Positions 16,330-24,342 of a DNA stretch of 64,000 nt are shown in pieces. Position 1 is the first letter of the stretch; each line of letters opens with the position of its first letter. Under the pieces are notes generated by a model. It had not been told where the DNA came from, made no database searches, and worked only from the letters and a program-made list of their open reading frames with translations. Source of the DNA: Mucilaginibacter inviolabilis (GTDB taxonomy: Bacteria > Bacteroidota > Bacteroidia > Sphingobacteriales > Sphingobacteriaceae); NCBI RefSeq assembly GCF_011089895.1, contig NZ_JAANAT010000001.1, forward strand, positions 124,001-188,000. The letters are read 5' to 3'. Position numbers and translations under genes: made by a program.

Positions 16330-18375
16330 ATGGATAAACAGGTTCCCTTAATAAACAGAGAAATAAGTTGGTTATATTTTAACGATAGGGTTTTGCAGGA
16401 AGCTGCCGACCCAACTGTTCCGCTAATTGAACGGGTAAGGTTTTTAGCCATATTTTCATCCAACCTTGACGAATTTTATCGTGTACGGGTAGCCACTATG
16501 AGCCGCCTGGCCAACCTGAACGAAAAATCAAAAGAAATTCTGGGTTACAATCCCAAAAAGATACTTAACCAAATCAAAAATATTGTTGTAAAGCAAGAGC
16601 GCAAATTCAATAATCTTTACGAAAACATTATTGTAAAGGAGCTGGCCGAAGAGAAGATATTTTTGCTGAACGATAAGCAGCTTAACGTAACACGTGGCGC
16701 CTTTGTTAAAACCTATTTCAGGGAAAAGCTACTGGCTACATTGGTACCCATCATGCTGGATGATAGTATGCCGCTGCCTGAGCTGCGGGATAGGGCCATT
16801 TACTTTTTTGTAAAATTAACCAAGAATAATAAAACCAAATTTGCCCTTATTGAGTTCCCGGATAATCTATCGAGGTTTATAACCCTGCCCGAAACCAACA
16901 ACCTGAAGTTCATTATCCTGCTGGATGATATCATCAGGTACAGTTTGGAGGATATATTCTTCATTTTTAACCACGATACCATCGAAGCCTATTCCTTACA
17001 GCTTACCCGCGACGCGGAGCTCGATCTGGATAAGGAAGTAAGCGAAAAGTTTATTGACTCGTTATCCAAAAGCTTGCAAAAACGTAAAAAAGGGAAGCCA
17101 ATGCGTTTGCTATATGATAGCGATATGCCGTTGGATATGTTAAAATACCTGGTGAACAGGATGGGGCTGCATGGTGAAAGCCTGATACCCGGCAACAGGT
17201 ATCACAACTTTAAAAATTTCATCTCGTTCCCCAACGTAGGGCGACCTGAGTTGGAATACCCTAAGTATCCGCCTTTGCCGGTTGGTGATCTCTCATTTGG
17301 TAAAAGTTTGATTGGGTTGATCGCTAAGCGCGATTACCTGGTTAGCACGCCTTACCAGTCATATGATTATATCGTCCATTTTTTACGCGAAGCGGCTATT
17401 GACCCCAAAGTGCGGGAGATCAGTATTGCCGTGTATCGCCTTGCCGAAAACTCGCAGGTGATACATGCCCTGATTAATGCGGCCAAAAATGGTAAAAAGG
17501 TGAACTGTCTGGTTGAGCTTCGGGCACGGTTTGATGAGCAGAATAATATTTTCTGGAGTAACAGGCTGGAAGAGGAGGGGGTGAATGTGCTATATGGTGT
17601 TGCTGGTTATAAGGTGCACTCCAAAATATGCCTGGTTACCCGGATCGAAAAACGGAGATTGGCTTACTATGCTTGTCTGTCAACCGGAAACTTCAACGAG
17701 AAAACAGCCCGTATATACGCCGACCATACGCTATTTACAGCTAACCCTAAAATTACCGGTGACCTGGTGGTGGTTTTTAGAGCTTTGTATAGAAATGCCT
17801 TACCAAAAGGGCTGAAGAATTTAATAGTATCGCCAATTGACTCCAGGCCAGCTATTTATAAGCTGATCGATACCGAGATCAAAAATGCCAAGGCAGGTAA
17901 AAAGGCTTACATGATATTAAAAATGAACAGCCTTGCCGATGAGGATCTGATCAATAAACTATACCAGGCCAGCAACGCAGGGGTAAAAATCAGGATGATC
18001 ATCCGCGGGATGTGCTGCCTGATACCCGGAGTAAAAGGATACAGTGAAAATATTGAGGTGATCAGTATAGTCGACAAATACCTGGAGCATGCCCGGGTAC
18101 ATATTTACTGCAATGGTGGCAATGAACAGATTTATCTTACATCGGCCGATTTCATGACCCGTAATATTGATAACCGTATTGAAGTGGGTTTCCCAATATA
18201 TGATGAGCAGTTACGTAAAGAGATCAGGGATATTATTGACATCCAGCTGCATGATAATACTAAAGCCCGCGAAATAAACAGTCATAATAATAACAAATAT
18301 CATAAAACACACTCTGCCGAATCGCATCGAGCGCAGATTGAAATATATAATTATCTAAAAGCTAAAAATAAATAA
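16330..18375 (+). CDS. ppk1: Polyphosphate kinase 1
   Basis: From the ATG at 16330 the protein has 681 residues, and the PPK1 N-terminal motif follows directly (LINREISWLYFNDRVLQEA). A GTG at 16306 would add only eight residues. The enzyme makes inorganic polyphosphate from ATP through a phosphohistidine. The phospholipase-D-like catalytic region includes H430 in GYKVHSKICLV and the CLSTGNFNEKTARIYADH block. The family is usually about 690 residues. The stop is one base from the TTG start of the exopolyphosphatase gene, so synthesis and breakdown of polyphosphate are encoded together. Confidence 0.96.
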   Translation: MDKQVPLINREISWLYFNDRVLQEAADPTVPLIERVRFLAIFSSNLDEFYRVRVATMSRLANLNEKSKEILGYNPKKILNQIKNIVVKQERKFNNLYENIIVKELAEEKIFLLNDKQLNVTRGAFVKTYFREKLLATLVPIMLDDSMPLPELRDRAIYFFVKLTKNNKTKFALIEFPDNLSRFITLPETNNLKFIILLDDIIRYSLEDIFFIFNHDTIEAYSLQLTRDAELDLDKEVSEKFIDSLSKSLQKRKKGKPMRLLYDSDMPLDMLKYLVNRMGLHGESLIPGNRYHNFKNFISFPNVGRPELEYPKYPPLPVGDLSFGKSLIGLIAKRDYLVSTPYQSYDYIVHFLREAAIDPKVREISIAVYRLAENSQVIHALINAAKNGKKVNCLVELRARFDEQNNIFWSNRLEEEGVNVLYGVAGYKVHSKICLVTRIEKRRLAYYACLSTGNFNEKTARIYADHTLFTANPKITGDLVVVFRALYRNALPKGLKNLIVSPIDSRPAIYKLIDTEIKNAKAGKKAYMILKMNSLADEDLINKLYQASNAGVKIRMIIRGMCCLIPGVKGYSENIEVISIVDKYLEHARVHIYCNGGNEQIYLTSADFMTRNIDNRIEVGFPIYDEQLRKEIRDIIDIQLHDNTKAREINSHNNNKYHKTHSAESHRAQIEIYNYLKAKNK

Positions 18376-18376
18376 A

Positions 18377-19252
18377 TTGAGATACGCTGCTATAGACATC
18401 GGTTCAAACGCCGTGAGGCTTTTGATTGCTGACATTATTGAAAACAATGGTTCAGTTTCTTTTAAAAAGAATACCCTGATCAGGGTGCCCTTGCGCCTGG
18501 GCGACGACGCGTTTATACAGCACCATATTTCTGAACGTAAAACCAATGATCTGTTAAAGGCCATGCAGGCTTTCCGCAACCTGATGGATGTTTATAAAGT
18601 GACAGATTATCTGGCTTACGCCACATCGGCCATGCGCGAAGCTGAGAATGGGGAAGAGGTGGCCAAACTGATCAAACAGGAAGCAAATATCGACCTGGAG
18701 ATCATCCATGGCTCCAAAGAAGCCAAAGTGATCTACGCCAGTCATGCCGATCAAAACATCGATAAAAGTAAAAACTACCTTTACGTGGATGTTGGTGGCG
18801 GCAGTACCGAGCTTTCCCTGTTTTCAACAGGTCAGCTCATGGCTTCTAAATCGTTCAATATCGGTACCATCCGGATTCTCGATAACCAGGACAACGAAGA
18901 AACCTGGAACGAGATGCGGGATTTTATACGCGAGCACACCCGCGGCTTTAAACAGCTGGCAGGTATCGGCACCGGCGGTAATATCAACAAGTTATACAAA
19001 CTGGCCGAAGAAGAGAACGACGCCCCGCTGAGCTTTAATAAGCTTCGGCAGCTATATACCTATCTTACATCCTTCTCGCTTAAAGACCGTATTAACGTAC
19101 TAGGCCTTAACCAGGACCGTGCCGACGTAATTATACCAGCCTGCGAAATATATCTTACCGTTATGAAAAATGCCGGTATTAAGAGTATTTATGTGCCCCG
19201 CGTAGGTATGGTTGATGGTATTATTCAATTACTTATCGAAAAGAATTTATAA
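18377..19252 (+). CDS. ppx: Exopolyphosphatase of the Ppx/GppA family
   Basis: This 291-residue protein begins RYAAIDIGSNAVRLLIADI, the phosphate-1 loop of the ASKHA fold, and has phosphate-2 as YVDVGGGSTEL. It corresponds to the short, two-subdomain form of Ppx/GppA without the C-terminal HD extension. Such enzymes remove terminal phosphates from polyphosphate, and some hydrolyse pppGpp. The only start compatible with the fold is a TTG at 18377, one base after the ppk1 stop, so translation probably depends on coupling. Confidence 0.92.
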   Translation: MRYAAIDIGSNAVRLLIADIIENNGSVSFKKNTLIRVPLRLGDDAFIQHHISERKTNDLLKAMQAFRNLMDVYKVTDYLAYATSAMREAENGEEVAKLIKQEANIDLEIIHGSKEAKVIYASHADQNIDKSKNYLYVDVGGGSTELSLFSTGQLMASKSFNIGTIRILDNQDNEETWNEMRDFIREHTRGFKQLAGIGTGGNINKLYKLAEEENDAPLSFNKLRQLYTYLTSFSLKDRINVLGLNQDRADVIIPACEIYLTVMKNAGIKSIYVPRVGMVDGIIQLLIEKNL

Positions 19253-19307
19253 AAACTTAACGTAAAATTATTTTTACAAATTTGTTTAGTAATTTAAAAA
19301 CTCTTAT

Positions 19308-19315
19308 TATATTTG
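19308..19315 (+). promoter_or_regulatory. Promoter of the candidate small RNA upstream of ubiX
   Basis: TATATTTG is an exact -7 box, with TTTG at 19281-19284 as a possible -33 element (spacing 23, slightly long). The predicted start is near 19320. Confidence 0.55.
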
Positions 19316-19319
19316 TAGT

Positions 19320-19385
19320 GCCCTCTCAAGGGCATGTTTTTCATAGGTAGATGTAGGGTCGGGTACTTGTATTCGACCCTTTTTT
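19320..19385 (+). ncRNA. Candidate small RNA or attenuated leader upstream of ubiX
   Basis: A short transcription unit is visible: promoter box at 19308-19315, a GCCCT/AGGGC hairpin at 19320-19333, then a terminator whose stem AGGGTCG (19355-19361) pairs with CGACCCT (19374-19380) and runs into six T. The product would be about 65 nt with no reading frame of note. It may be an independent small RNA or a leader that attenuates ubiX, which starts 43 bp downstream. I recognise no RNA family. Confidence 0.5.
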
Positions 19386-19392
19386 ATGCCCG

Positions 19393-19409
19393 TAACTTTG
19401 GTATGTTTG
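19393..19409 (+). promoter_or_regulatory. Two tandem -7 boxes upstream of ubiX
   Basis: TAACTTTG (19393-19400) and TATGTTTG (19402-19409) both match TAnnTTTG exactly, 19-28 bases before the ubiX ATG. They lie after the terminator of the candidate RNA, so ubiX need not depend on read-through. Confidence 0.55.
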
Positions 19410-19428
19410 CGTTGTTGAAGGATTAATT

Positions 19429-19992
19429 ATGAAGAAGAAGATCGTAGTTGCCATTACGGGTGCCAGCGGCGCAATTTATGCCCGGCTGTTGTTAGAAAAA
19501 CTAAGCCAGTTAAAAGATCAGATACAGGAAGTAGCCGTTGTAATGTCTGATAATGCTAAGGATGTTTGGCGTTTTGAGCTCGATAACGAAGATTTTAGCC
19601 AATACGACTATCACTTTTATGCCAAAAATGATTTTATGGCGCCCTTTGCCTCCGGATCGGCCAGGTTTGATACTATGATTGTGGTTCCTTGCTCTATGGG
19701 CACGCTGGGCCGTATAGCAGCCGGCATATCTGACGATCTGATCACCCGTGCTGCCGATGTTATACTCAAAGAACGCCGCAAACTCATCCTGGTGGCCCGC
19801 GATACTCCTCTAAACCTCATCCACATCCGTAATATGGAAACGGTAACCGAAGCTGGCGGTATTATTTGCCCGGCCATCCCATCATACTACAGTAAACCCA
19901 AAACCATCGAAGAGTTGGCCATGACCGTTGTGAACCGTGTAATTGACCTCATCGGTCTGGAAAACGAAAGCTATAGATGGAGCGAGCAGTGA
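19429..19992 (+). CDS. ubiX: Flavin prenyltransferase UbiX
   Basis: This 187-residue protein begins KKKIVVAITGASGAIYARLLL, the FMN-binding start of UbiX. It keeps the VVPCSMGTLGRIAAGISDDLITRAADV block and the C-terminal ETVTEAGGIICPAIPSYYSKP block. UbiX prenylates FMN with dimethylallyl phosphate, making the cofactor used by UbiD-type decarboxylases. No ubiD partner is in this window. The gene stands alone, with a small transcription unit just upstream. Confidence 0.95.
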   Translation: MKKKIVVAITGASGAIYARLLLEKLSQLKDQIQEVAVVMSDNAKDVWRFELDNEDFSQYDYHFYAKNDFMAPFASGSARFDTMIVVPCSMGTLGRIAAGISDDLITRAADVILKERRKLILVARDTPLNLIHIRNMETVTEAGGIICPAIPSYYSKPKTIEELAMTVVNRVIDLIGLENESYRWSEQ

Positions 19993-20074
19993 AAATGTTT
20001 ATAAATGAAATTGCCACCTGCAAAGAATAGTTTTCTTGCAGATGGCAATTATCCACTGTGTTATCGGCAATGAT

Positions 20075-21049
20075 TTATTTTGACACGATGGTGCTGTAAT
20101 TTGCCGGAACCCACAAATATCCTTTTCCATTAGCCCTTATATGACCTACGCCAGGAAATGAAAGATGCGATCCCGCAACCAGGTATTTCCCCTTCACTGC
20201 ATCATCAAAAACTCTTCTGCGGGTTTTGATTGCAGCGTTAGGGTCGCTGTCAAATGCAATAGCGATACCCGGGTCTGTAAATTGAGCGGCTGCTGCATGT
20301 ATTAGATCGCCAAGTATCACTAATTTCTGGCCATTGCTTTCAATAATATACGAAGTATGCCCGGCGGTGTGCCCGGCCGATCCTAATGCCGTTATACCCG
20401 AAAATAGTTTATCACCAGAATTAAAGGTTTTTACTTTTCCGGCTTTTAAGTATGGCAATGCAGAATTTTGGGCATATTCAAAAAAAGGTTTTGAACCTAC
20501 GGGCGCATTTTTTAAATTTTCCTCGCTCAGCCAAAAATCACTTTCTGCCTTAGCAATGTATACGGTAGCGTTAGGAAAAACCATTTGGCCGTTTCTCATT
20601 AAGCCGCCAACGTGGTCTGGATGTAAATGCGTAATTAATACCGCATCTATTTGTTCTGGTTTAAATCCTGCGTTGATAATACTTTTAGTTAACTGGCCAA
20701 ATGTTGGGCCCAGCAAATCGCCGGAACCTGCATCAATCAGTACGAGTTTACCATCGGTACGTATCAGGTAAGCATTGTCCGACCCTTCTACACTTGTACT
20801 TAAAAAGTTCTGTTCAAATAAACTTTTAAGTTCACCCGGTTGAGCATTTAAAAGCAGTTTGTCAAAAGCTAAGGGATTGGTGCCATCAGAAAGAACCACA
20901 AGTGGCAAATCTCCTATTTGCATATTATAGTATCCGGGTTGCGGAAGAATTTTGATTGTTGATTCCTGTGCATCAGCAAACCGCGGCAGTGTGGTAGCTA
21001 AAAGAAATAAGAAGATAGACTTAAATAAGAATTTTACTTTATTTTTCAT
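20075..21049 (-). CDS. Exported metallo-beta-lactamase-fold hydrolase
   Basis: This 324-residue protein has an N-terminal signal peptide (basic start, FLFLLATTLPRFADA, cleavage near 27). The zinc motif is complete as H141-L-H143-P-D145-H146, with a further metal-ligand HTAGHTSY block near residue 230 and SHLSFPG near the end. This pattern occurs in secreted lactonase-like and sulfatase-like members of the superfamily, so a periplasmic lactone or ester hydrolase is plausible. Acyl-homoserine lactonase activity cannot be claimed from the motif alone. A Crp/Fnr gene lies directly upstream on the same strand, with a perfect palindrome in the 88-bp gap. Confidence 0.85.
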   Translation of the reverse strand: MKNKVKFLFKSIFLFLLATTLPRFADAQESTIKILPQPGYYNMQIGDLPLVVLSDGTNPLAFDKLLLNAQPGELKSLFEQNFLSTSVEGSDNAYLIRTDGKLVLIDAGSGDLLGPTFGQLTKSIINAGFKPEQIDAVLITHLHPDHVGGLMRNGQMVFPNATVYIAKAESDFWLSEENLKNAPVGSKPFFEYAQNSALPYLKAGKVKTFNSGDKLFSGITALGSAGHTAGHTSYIIESNGQKLVILGDLIHAAAAQFTDPGIAIAFDSDPNAAIKTRRRVFDDAVKGKYLVAGSHLSFPGVGHIRANGKGYLWVPANYSTIVSK

Positions 21050-21102
21050 TTTATATTAAATTTATAAAGCAAAATTCCTCTTAAATTAAAGATAGGCACA
21101 GG

Positions 21103-21133
21103 ACAATTGTCACTAATAATTTGTGACAATTGT
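21103..21133. promoter_or_regulatory. Perfect 11-bp palindrome in front of the metallo-hydrolase
   Basis: ACAATTGTCAC (21103-21113) and GTGACAATTGT (21123-21133) are exact inverse copies with a 9-bp AT spacer. Each arm also contains the self-complementary octamer ACAATTGT. The site is about 54 bp upstream of the hydrolase ATG and just after the Crp/Fnr stop. No T-run follows, so an operator is more likely than a terminator. Confidence 0.55.
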
Positions 21134-21137
21134 GGCA

Positions 21138-21707
21138 TTAAGTTCTGTATAAACGGCTTATGGTTTCCCTGGAAACACCCAGGTATGAGGCAAGATAGGT
21201 TTTGGGGATGCGATTAACAAGGTAGGGGTATTGATGAATAAAATTCTCGTACCGTTGCCTTGCGTTCCCGGTAATCATGGTAAGCATTCTTTTTTGCAGG
21301 GCAACATAGCCTATATTGGATTTCACATTCACATAATGTTCATATTTCCAGAGTTCCGCACCAAGCTTGTCCCGGTTTTCACGGGTAAGGCAGAGTAGTT
21401 CGCAAGCTTCCAGGCATTCAATGGTCATATTAGCTTTGGTACCATTAAGAAAAGCCCCTCGTTCGGTAACCCACCAATTTTCAACTGCAAACTGAAAGGT
21501 AAATTCTTTTCCTGTGTCGGGATCAATGACGTAGGTTCTGAGACAACCCTTAATTACAAAATATTCGTGATTAACATACTCGCCTTCTCTGATCAGATCA
21601 CCGTGCTTTTTAATCTTCTTTTCGGTAAAATGTGATAGTATATAAGTAAACTCTTCGTCGGTAAGTTTACTTATGGCTTCTATATGGACTCTTAAAGGAT
21701 GCAGCAC
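21138..21707 (-). CDS. Crp/Fnr family transcriptional regulator
   Basis: This 189-residue protein has a cyclic-nucleotide-binding-type beta barrel (about 20-115; GDLIREGEYVNHEYFVIKGCLRTYV) and a C-terminal winged helix whose recognition helix reads YLASYLGVSRETISRLYR. No FNR-type cysteine cluster is visible, and the cAMP contact residues are not conserved, so the ligand is unknown. The start is the GTG at 21707, as no suitable ATG occurs before the barrel. It is followed by the metallo-hydrolase gene on the same strand, which it may regulate. Confidence 0.85.
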   Translation of the reverse strand: MLHPLRVHIEAISKLTDEEFTYILSHFTEKKIKKHGDLIREGEYVNHEYFVIKGCLRTYVIDPDTGKEFTFQFAVENWWVTERGAFLNGTKANMTIECLEACELLCLTRENRDKLGAELWKYEHYVNVKSNIGYVALQKRMLTMITGNARQRYENFIHQYPYLVNRIPKTYLASYLGVSRETISRLYRT

Positions 21708-21868
21708 AAAAATGATTAATTTAGTTTATCAAACCTGCCGGCAATTATGAAAGAGATTTATAATTACCTGCAGGTTTCAGAAAAACAAAATTAATATATT
21801 AAACCTATTTCATGGGTAGCGAATAAATTCCGCTGTTATGGTATGAAGCCAAAGGATTGGACAGCATT

Positions 21869-22342
21869 TTATTTACGATATTCTTCATCCGTTACCGCAT
21901 TCAGCCAAACTGTTTCACCCTTTTCTCTTCCGGTTATGGCTACCTGAACAAAAGCAGTGTCCGCACTTGCTCCATGCCAATGAGGAATATTGGGCGGGCA
22001 TTTTATAACGTCGCCTTTGCGAAGTATTTTTTTAGGCTGTCCTTTTTCCTGATAATAACCAACCCCATCAATCACTAGTAATATTTGTCCTGCCGGATGT
22101 GAATGCCATTTGCTTCTGGCCCCGGGTTCAAAAGTGACATTTCCAACGGATATGGAATTAAGGCTATCCGCTGCTATTAGTGTTTGGAGGTAAGCTGTTC
22201 CTGTAAAGTTATTATTGGTTATTTTTTTGCCTTGTGGAAATATAAGTCTAGTTTGTTGTTTCGAACCTTCTGTTTTAGGGTGGTTACAAGCCGTTAAAAA
22301 GACAATAGCAATGATTGACGGCAGTATATATTTACACTTCAT
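21869..22342 (-). CDS. Cupin-domain lipoprotein
   Basis: This 157-residue protein starts with a lipoprotein signal peptide and a lipobox (FLTAC, acceptor C19). The mature part is a single cupin domain, with cupin motif 1 seen as GARSKWHSHPAGQILLVIDG and motif 2 as GDVIKCPPNIPHWHGAS, so the three metal-binding histidines are in place. It is the last gene of a three-gene operon, 11 bp after the alpha/beta hydrolase. The enzyme activity is unknown, and related small cupins occur next to carboxymuconolactone-decarboxylase genes. The lipobox places it at the outer or inner membrane facing the periplasm. Confidence 0.85.
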   Translation of the reverse strand: MKCKYILPSIIAIVFLTACNHPKTEGSKQQTRLIFPQGKKITNNNFTGTAYLQTLIAADSLNSISVGNVTFEPGARSKWHSHPAGQILLVIDGVGYYQEKGQPKKILRKGDVIKCPPNIPHWHGASADTAFVQVAITGREKGETVWLNAVTDEEYRK

Positions 22343-22353
22343 TATGTTATAGT

Positions 22354-23403
22354 TTAAAGGTTGGCCTGGTAAAAAGTAACTAATTTATTCACGGCTTTTG
22401 ATACGTATTCTGGTTTCCAATAGGTTTCAATATGAGTAGCTCCATCGATTAGGAACAGTTCCTTGCTTTTTGCATTGGTTGCTTTACTAAATGCTTCATC
22501 TGTCATATATTTTGAATCGGCTTTGCTTCCTGCCATCATCAACAGAGGCTGGTTAATCAGATCCATATTGCTACTTGCATCCCAGGTCATTAAATCCATC
22601 AGGCTGCTTAGGGTATATATTCCACTTGAATTTGGATGTGCATACGTTTTTCCATAGTATTCCATCCCTTGTTTATACAAGTCAGGAAGCTTGGCTATTT
22701 GTTCGCCTGTTAGTGGCTTAGAAGCGCTATTTGAATATGAAACTTGTCCTCCCGCTGCTTCCTGTGCCCGCGCATCTGAGGCCTGTTTTAACCTTTCCTG
22801 GATAGTTGAAATCTGGGAATTCATAAAACCATTTCGTCTTACCTCACCTGAATTGAACATACTTAGGGTTGCCACTGCTTTAAACCGTTTGTCTGATTGT
22901 GCTGCTTTTAAAGAGTAACCGCCACCGCCACAAATGCCAAGCAATCCAAGTTTTGCCATATCAACGCCTCGATATTGAGCAATAAAATCTGCCATCCCAT
23001 GTATATCATCAACCCGGTTTGCCGGCTTATCCACATTGCGGGGTTCTCCGCCACTGGCACCCTGGTATGCGGCATCAGCCGTAATGGTAATATACCCTTG
23101 TTCGGCTAAACGTTGAGCATATAAACCTGCAACCTGTTCTTTTACGCCACCGTTAGGGTGGGCCACCACAACTGCCGGGTATTTCTTTGATGCATCGTAG
23201 TTGGCAGGAGTATAAACATTGGCCGCTATATCAATCCCGTTCAGTTTATAAGTTACAGGATGGATATTTACTTTTCCTTTTGCATTTTCTGTAATGGCAT
23301 CATCATATACCAGTCCAAAGGGATTTTTGGGCTTGGTTTGAGCCGAAGATATAATATTGGTTGTCATAAAAATTGCTATTAAAATTAATGTTATCTGTTT
23401 CAT
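22354..23403 (-). CDS. Exported alpha/beta hydrolase with cysteine nucleophile motif
   Basis: This 349-residue protein has a signal peptide (MKQITLILIAIFMTTNIISSAQ) followed by an alpha/beta hydrolase fold. The nucleophile elbow reads GICGGGGYS with C158 where most members have serine, as in dienelactone hydrolases. The oxyanion region is AHPNGGVKEQ, and the catalytic His is probably H324 (DGATHIETYW). It sits between an exported carboxymuconolactone-decarboxylase-like gene and a cupin lipoprotein, with 11-bp gaps on both sides. The substrate is unknown; hydrolysis of a lactone or an activated ester in the periplasm is an inference. Confidence 0.87.
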   Translation of the reverse strand: MKQITLILIAIFMTTNIISSAQTKPKNPFGLVYDDAITENAKGKVNIHPVTYKLNGIDIAANVYTPANYDASKKYPAVVVAHPNGGVKEQVAGLYAQRLAEQGYITITADAAYQGASGGEPRNVDKPANRVDDIHGMADFIAQYRGVDMAKLGLLGICGGGGYSLKAAQSDKRFKAVATLSMFNSGEVRRNGFMNSQISTIQERLKQASDARAQEAAGGQVSYSNSASKPLTGEQIAKLPDLYKQGMEYYGKTYAHPNSSGIYTLSSLMDLMTWDASSNMDLINQPLLMMAGSKADSKYMTDEAFSKATNAKSKELFLIDGATHIETYWKPEYVSKAVNKLVTFYQANL

Positions 23404-23414
23404 CGTACTGTGAT

Positions 23415-24158
23415 TTAAAAGTTATGCCTTGCTTTAAGCACCTCATCCAATACCGTTTGGGCTGCTTTTGCTTCTTTTTGACCAACGGTTGATTTTATAA
23501 TATTTACAAATTGGAGTAATTGCTCTGGCGCCAAACCTACATTGAGGCAAATAATTAGATGCGAACGTAGCATAGGCTCTACGCCGCCAATGGTGCCTAG
23601 TACCGATACCGTAACCAGTTCTCTTTCAGAATAAGTTAAAACGTCCCTTTCAAAAATATCCGCAAACAAATGTTCTTTCAGGAAGGTATCTATTATGGGA
23701 GCAAAAGCCGAATAGCCTGTCAATGTATCGGGTTGAGATACTTTGGTGAGCTCTCCTAAAATCTTTTTCCCTCGCTCATATTTGCTCCCTTTTTCATTGA
23801 TAGGCGAAATGTCATTTCCTGTTTTATCATGGATGCCTTTGGCTTTGCGTTCATCAAGAACTTCCATAAAGGTTTGTAATCCGCGAATGCTGCGCGGAAA
23901 TCCGCAGTAGGCATACAGATGTACTAAAATTTCTTTTATTTCATTCACGGTAAGCCCAGCCTCAAAACCGGTATTCAGTACTGTTTTTAACTTTGGTAAA
24001 TCGCCTTTAGCCGTTAATGCAGCAATAGAAATAATGCTTTGCTCCTTTTGGCTTAATCTCTGGTTTGCATTCATATTGTTTTGTGCTTTCACATTATAGG
24101 TAAAACAAAAGACCAGGATTAATGACGCTATGATAGTATTTGCTTTTATTTTTTTCAT
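23415..24158 (-). CDS. Exported carboxymuconolactone decarboxylase family protein
   Basis: This 247-residue protein begins with a signal peptide (cleavage after NVKA near 25) and contains two carboxymuconolactone-decarboxylase-like helical domains, about 40-115 and 150-240. The second has the LTYSERELVTVSVLGTIGG and HLIICLNVGL blocks. The AhpD-type CxxC is absent, so peroxidase activity is not indicated. It is the first gene of the operon that continues with the alpha/beta hydrolase and the cupin, and it is divergent from an AraC regulator. An exported pair of decarboxylase-like and Cys hydrolase proteins hints at extracytoplasmic lactone or aromatic chemistry, which is inference only. Confidence 0.85.
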   Translation of the reverse strand: MKKIKANTIIASLILVFCFTYNVKAQNNMNANQRLSQKEQSIISIAALTAKGDLPKLKTVLNTGFEAGLTVNEIKEILVHLYAYCGFPRSIRGLQTFMEVLDERKAKGIHDKTGNDISPINEKGSKYERGKKILGELTKVSQPDTLTGYSAFAPIIDTFLKEHLFADIFERDVLTYSERELVTVSVLGTIGGVEPMLRSHLIICLNVGLAPEQLLQFVNIIKSTVGQKEAKAAQTVLDEVLKARHNF

Positions 24159-24307
24159 GCAGCTTTTTTAGTTCTGTATTTTAATTTTTAAAGTTGCTAC
24201 TGCAAAGTTCCATACTAAAAATGAGGGTATTAGTATATAGATTACTGCTTTTACTACCAATATTACAGACGAGGGCTGAGGAATGGTTATACCTCTGTTA
24301 GAATACT

Positions 24308-24315
24308 TAAATTTG
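24308..24315 (+). promoter_or_regulatory. -7 promoter box of the divergent AraC gene
   Basis: TAAATTTG matches TAnnTTTG exactly, 27 bases before the AraC ATG at 24343. The 184-bp divergent region also has a weaker box, GAACTTTG on the minus strand, for the decarboxylase operon. Confidence 0.5.
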
Positions 24316-24342
24316 AATTATATCAGTTGAAAATGAAGAGCA

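Noticed and set aside
21103..21133. E. coli-type CRP binding site
   Set aside because: The half-sites read GTCAC then GTGAC, the reverse order of TGTGA-N6-TCACA.
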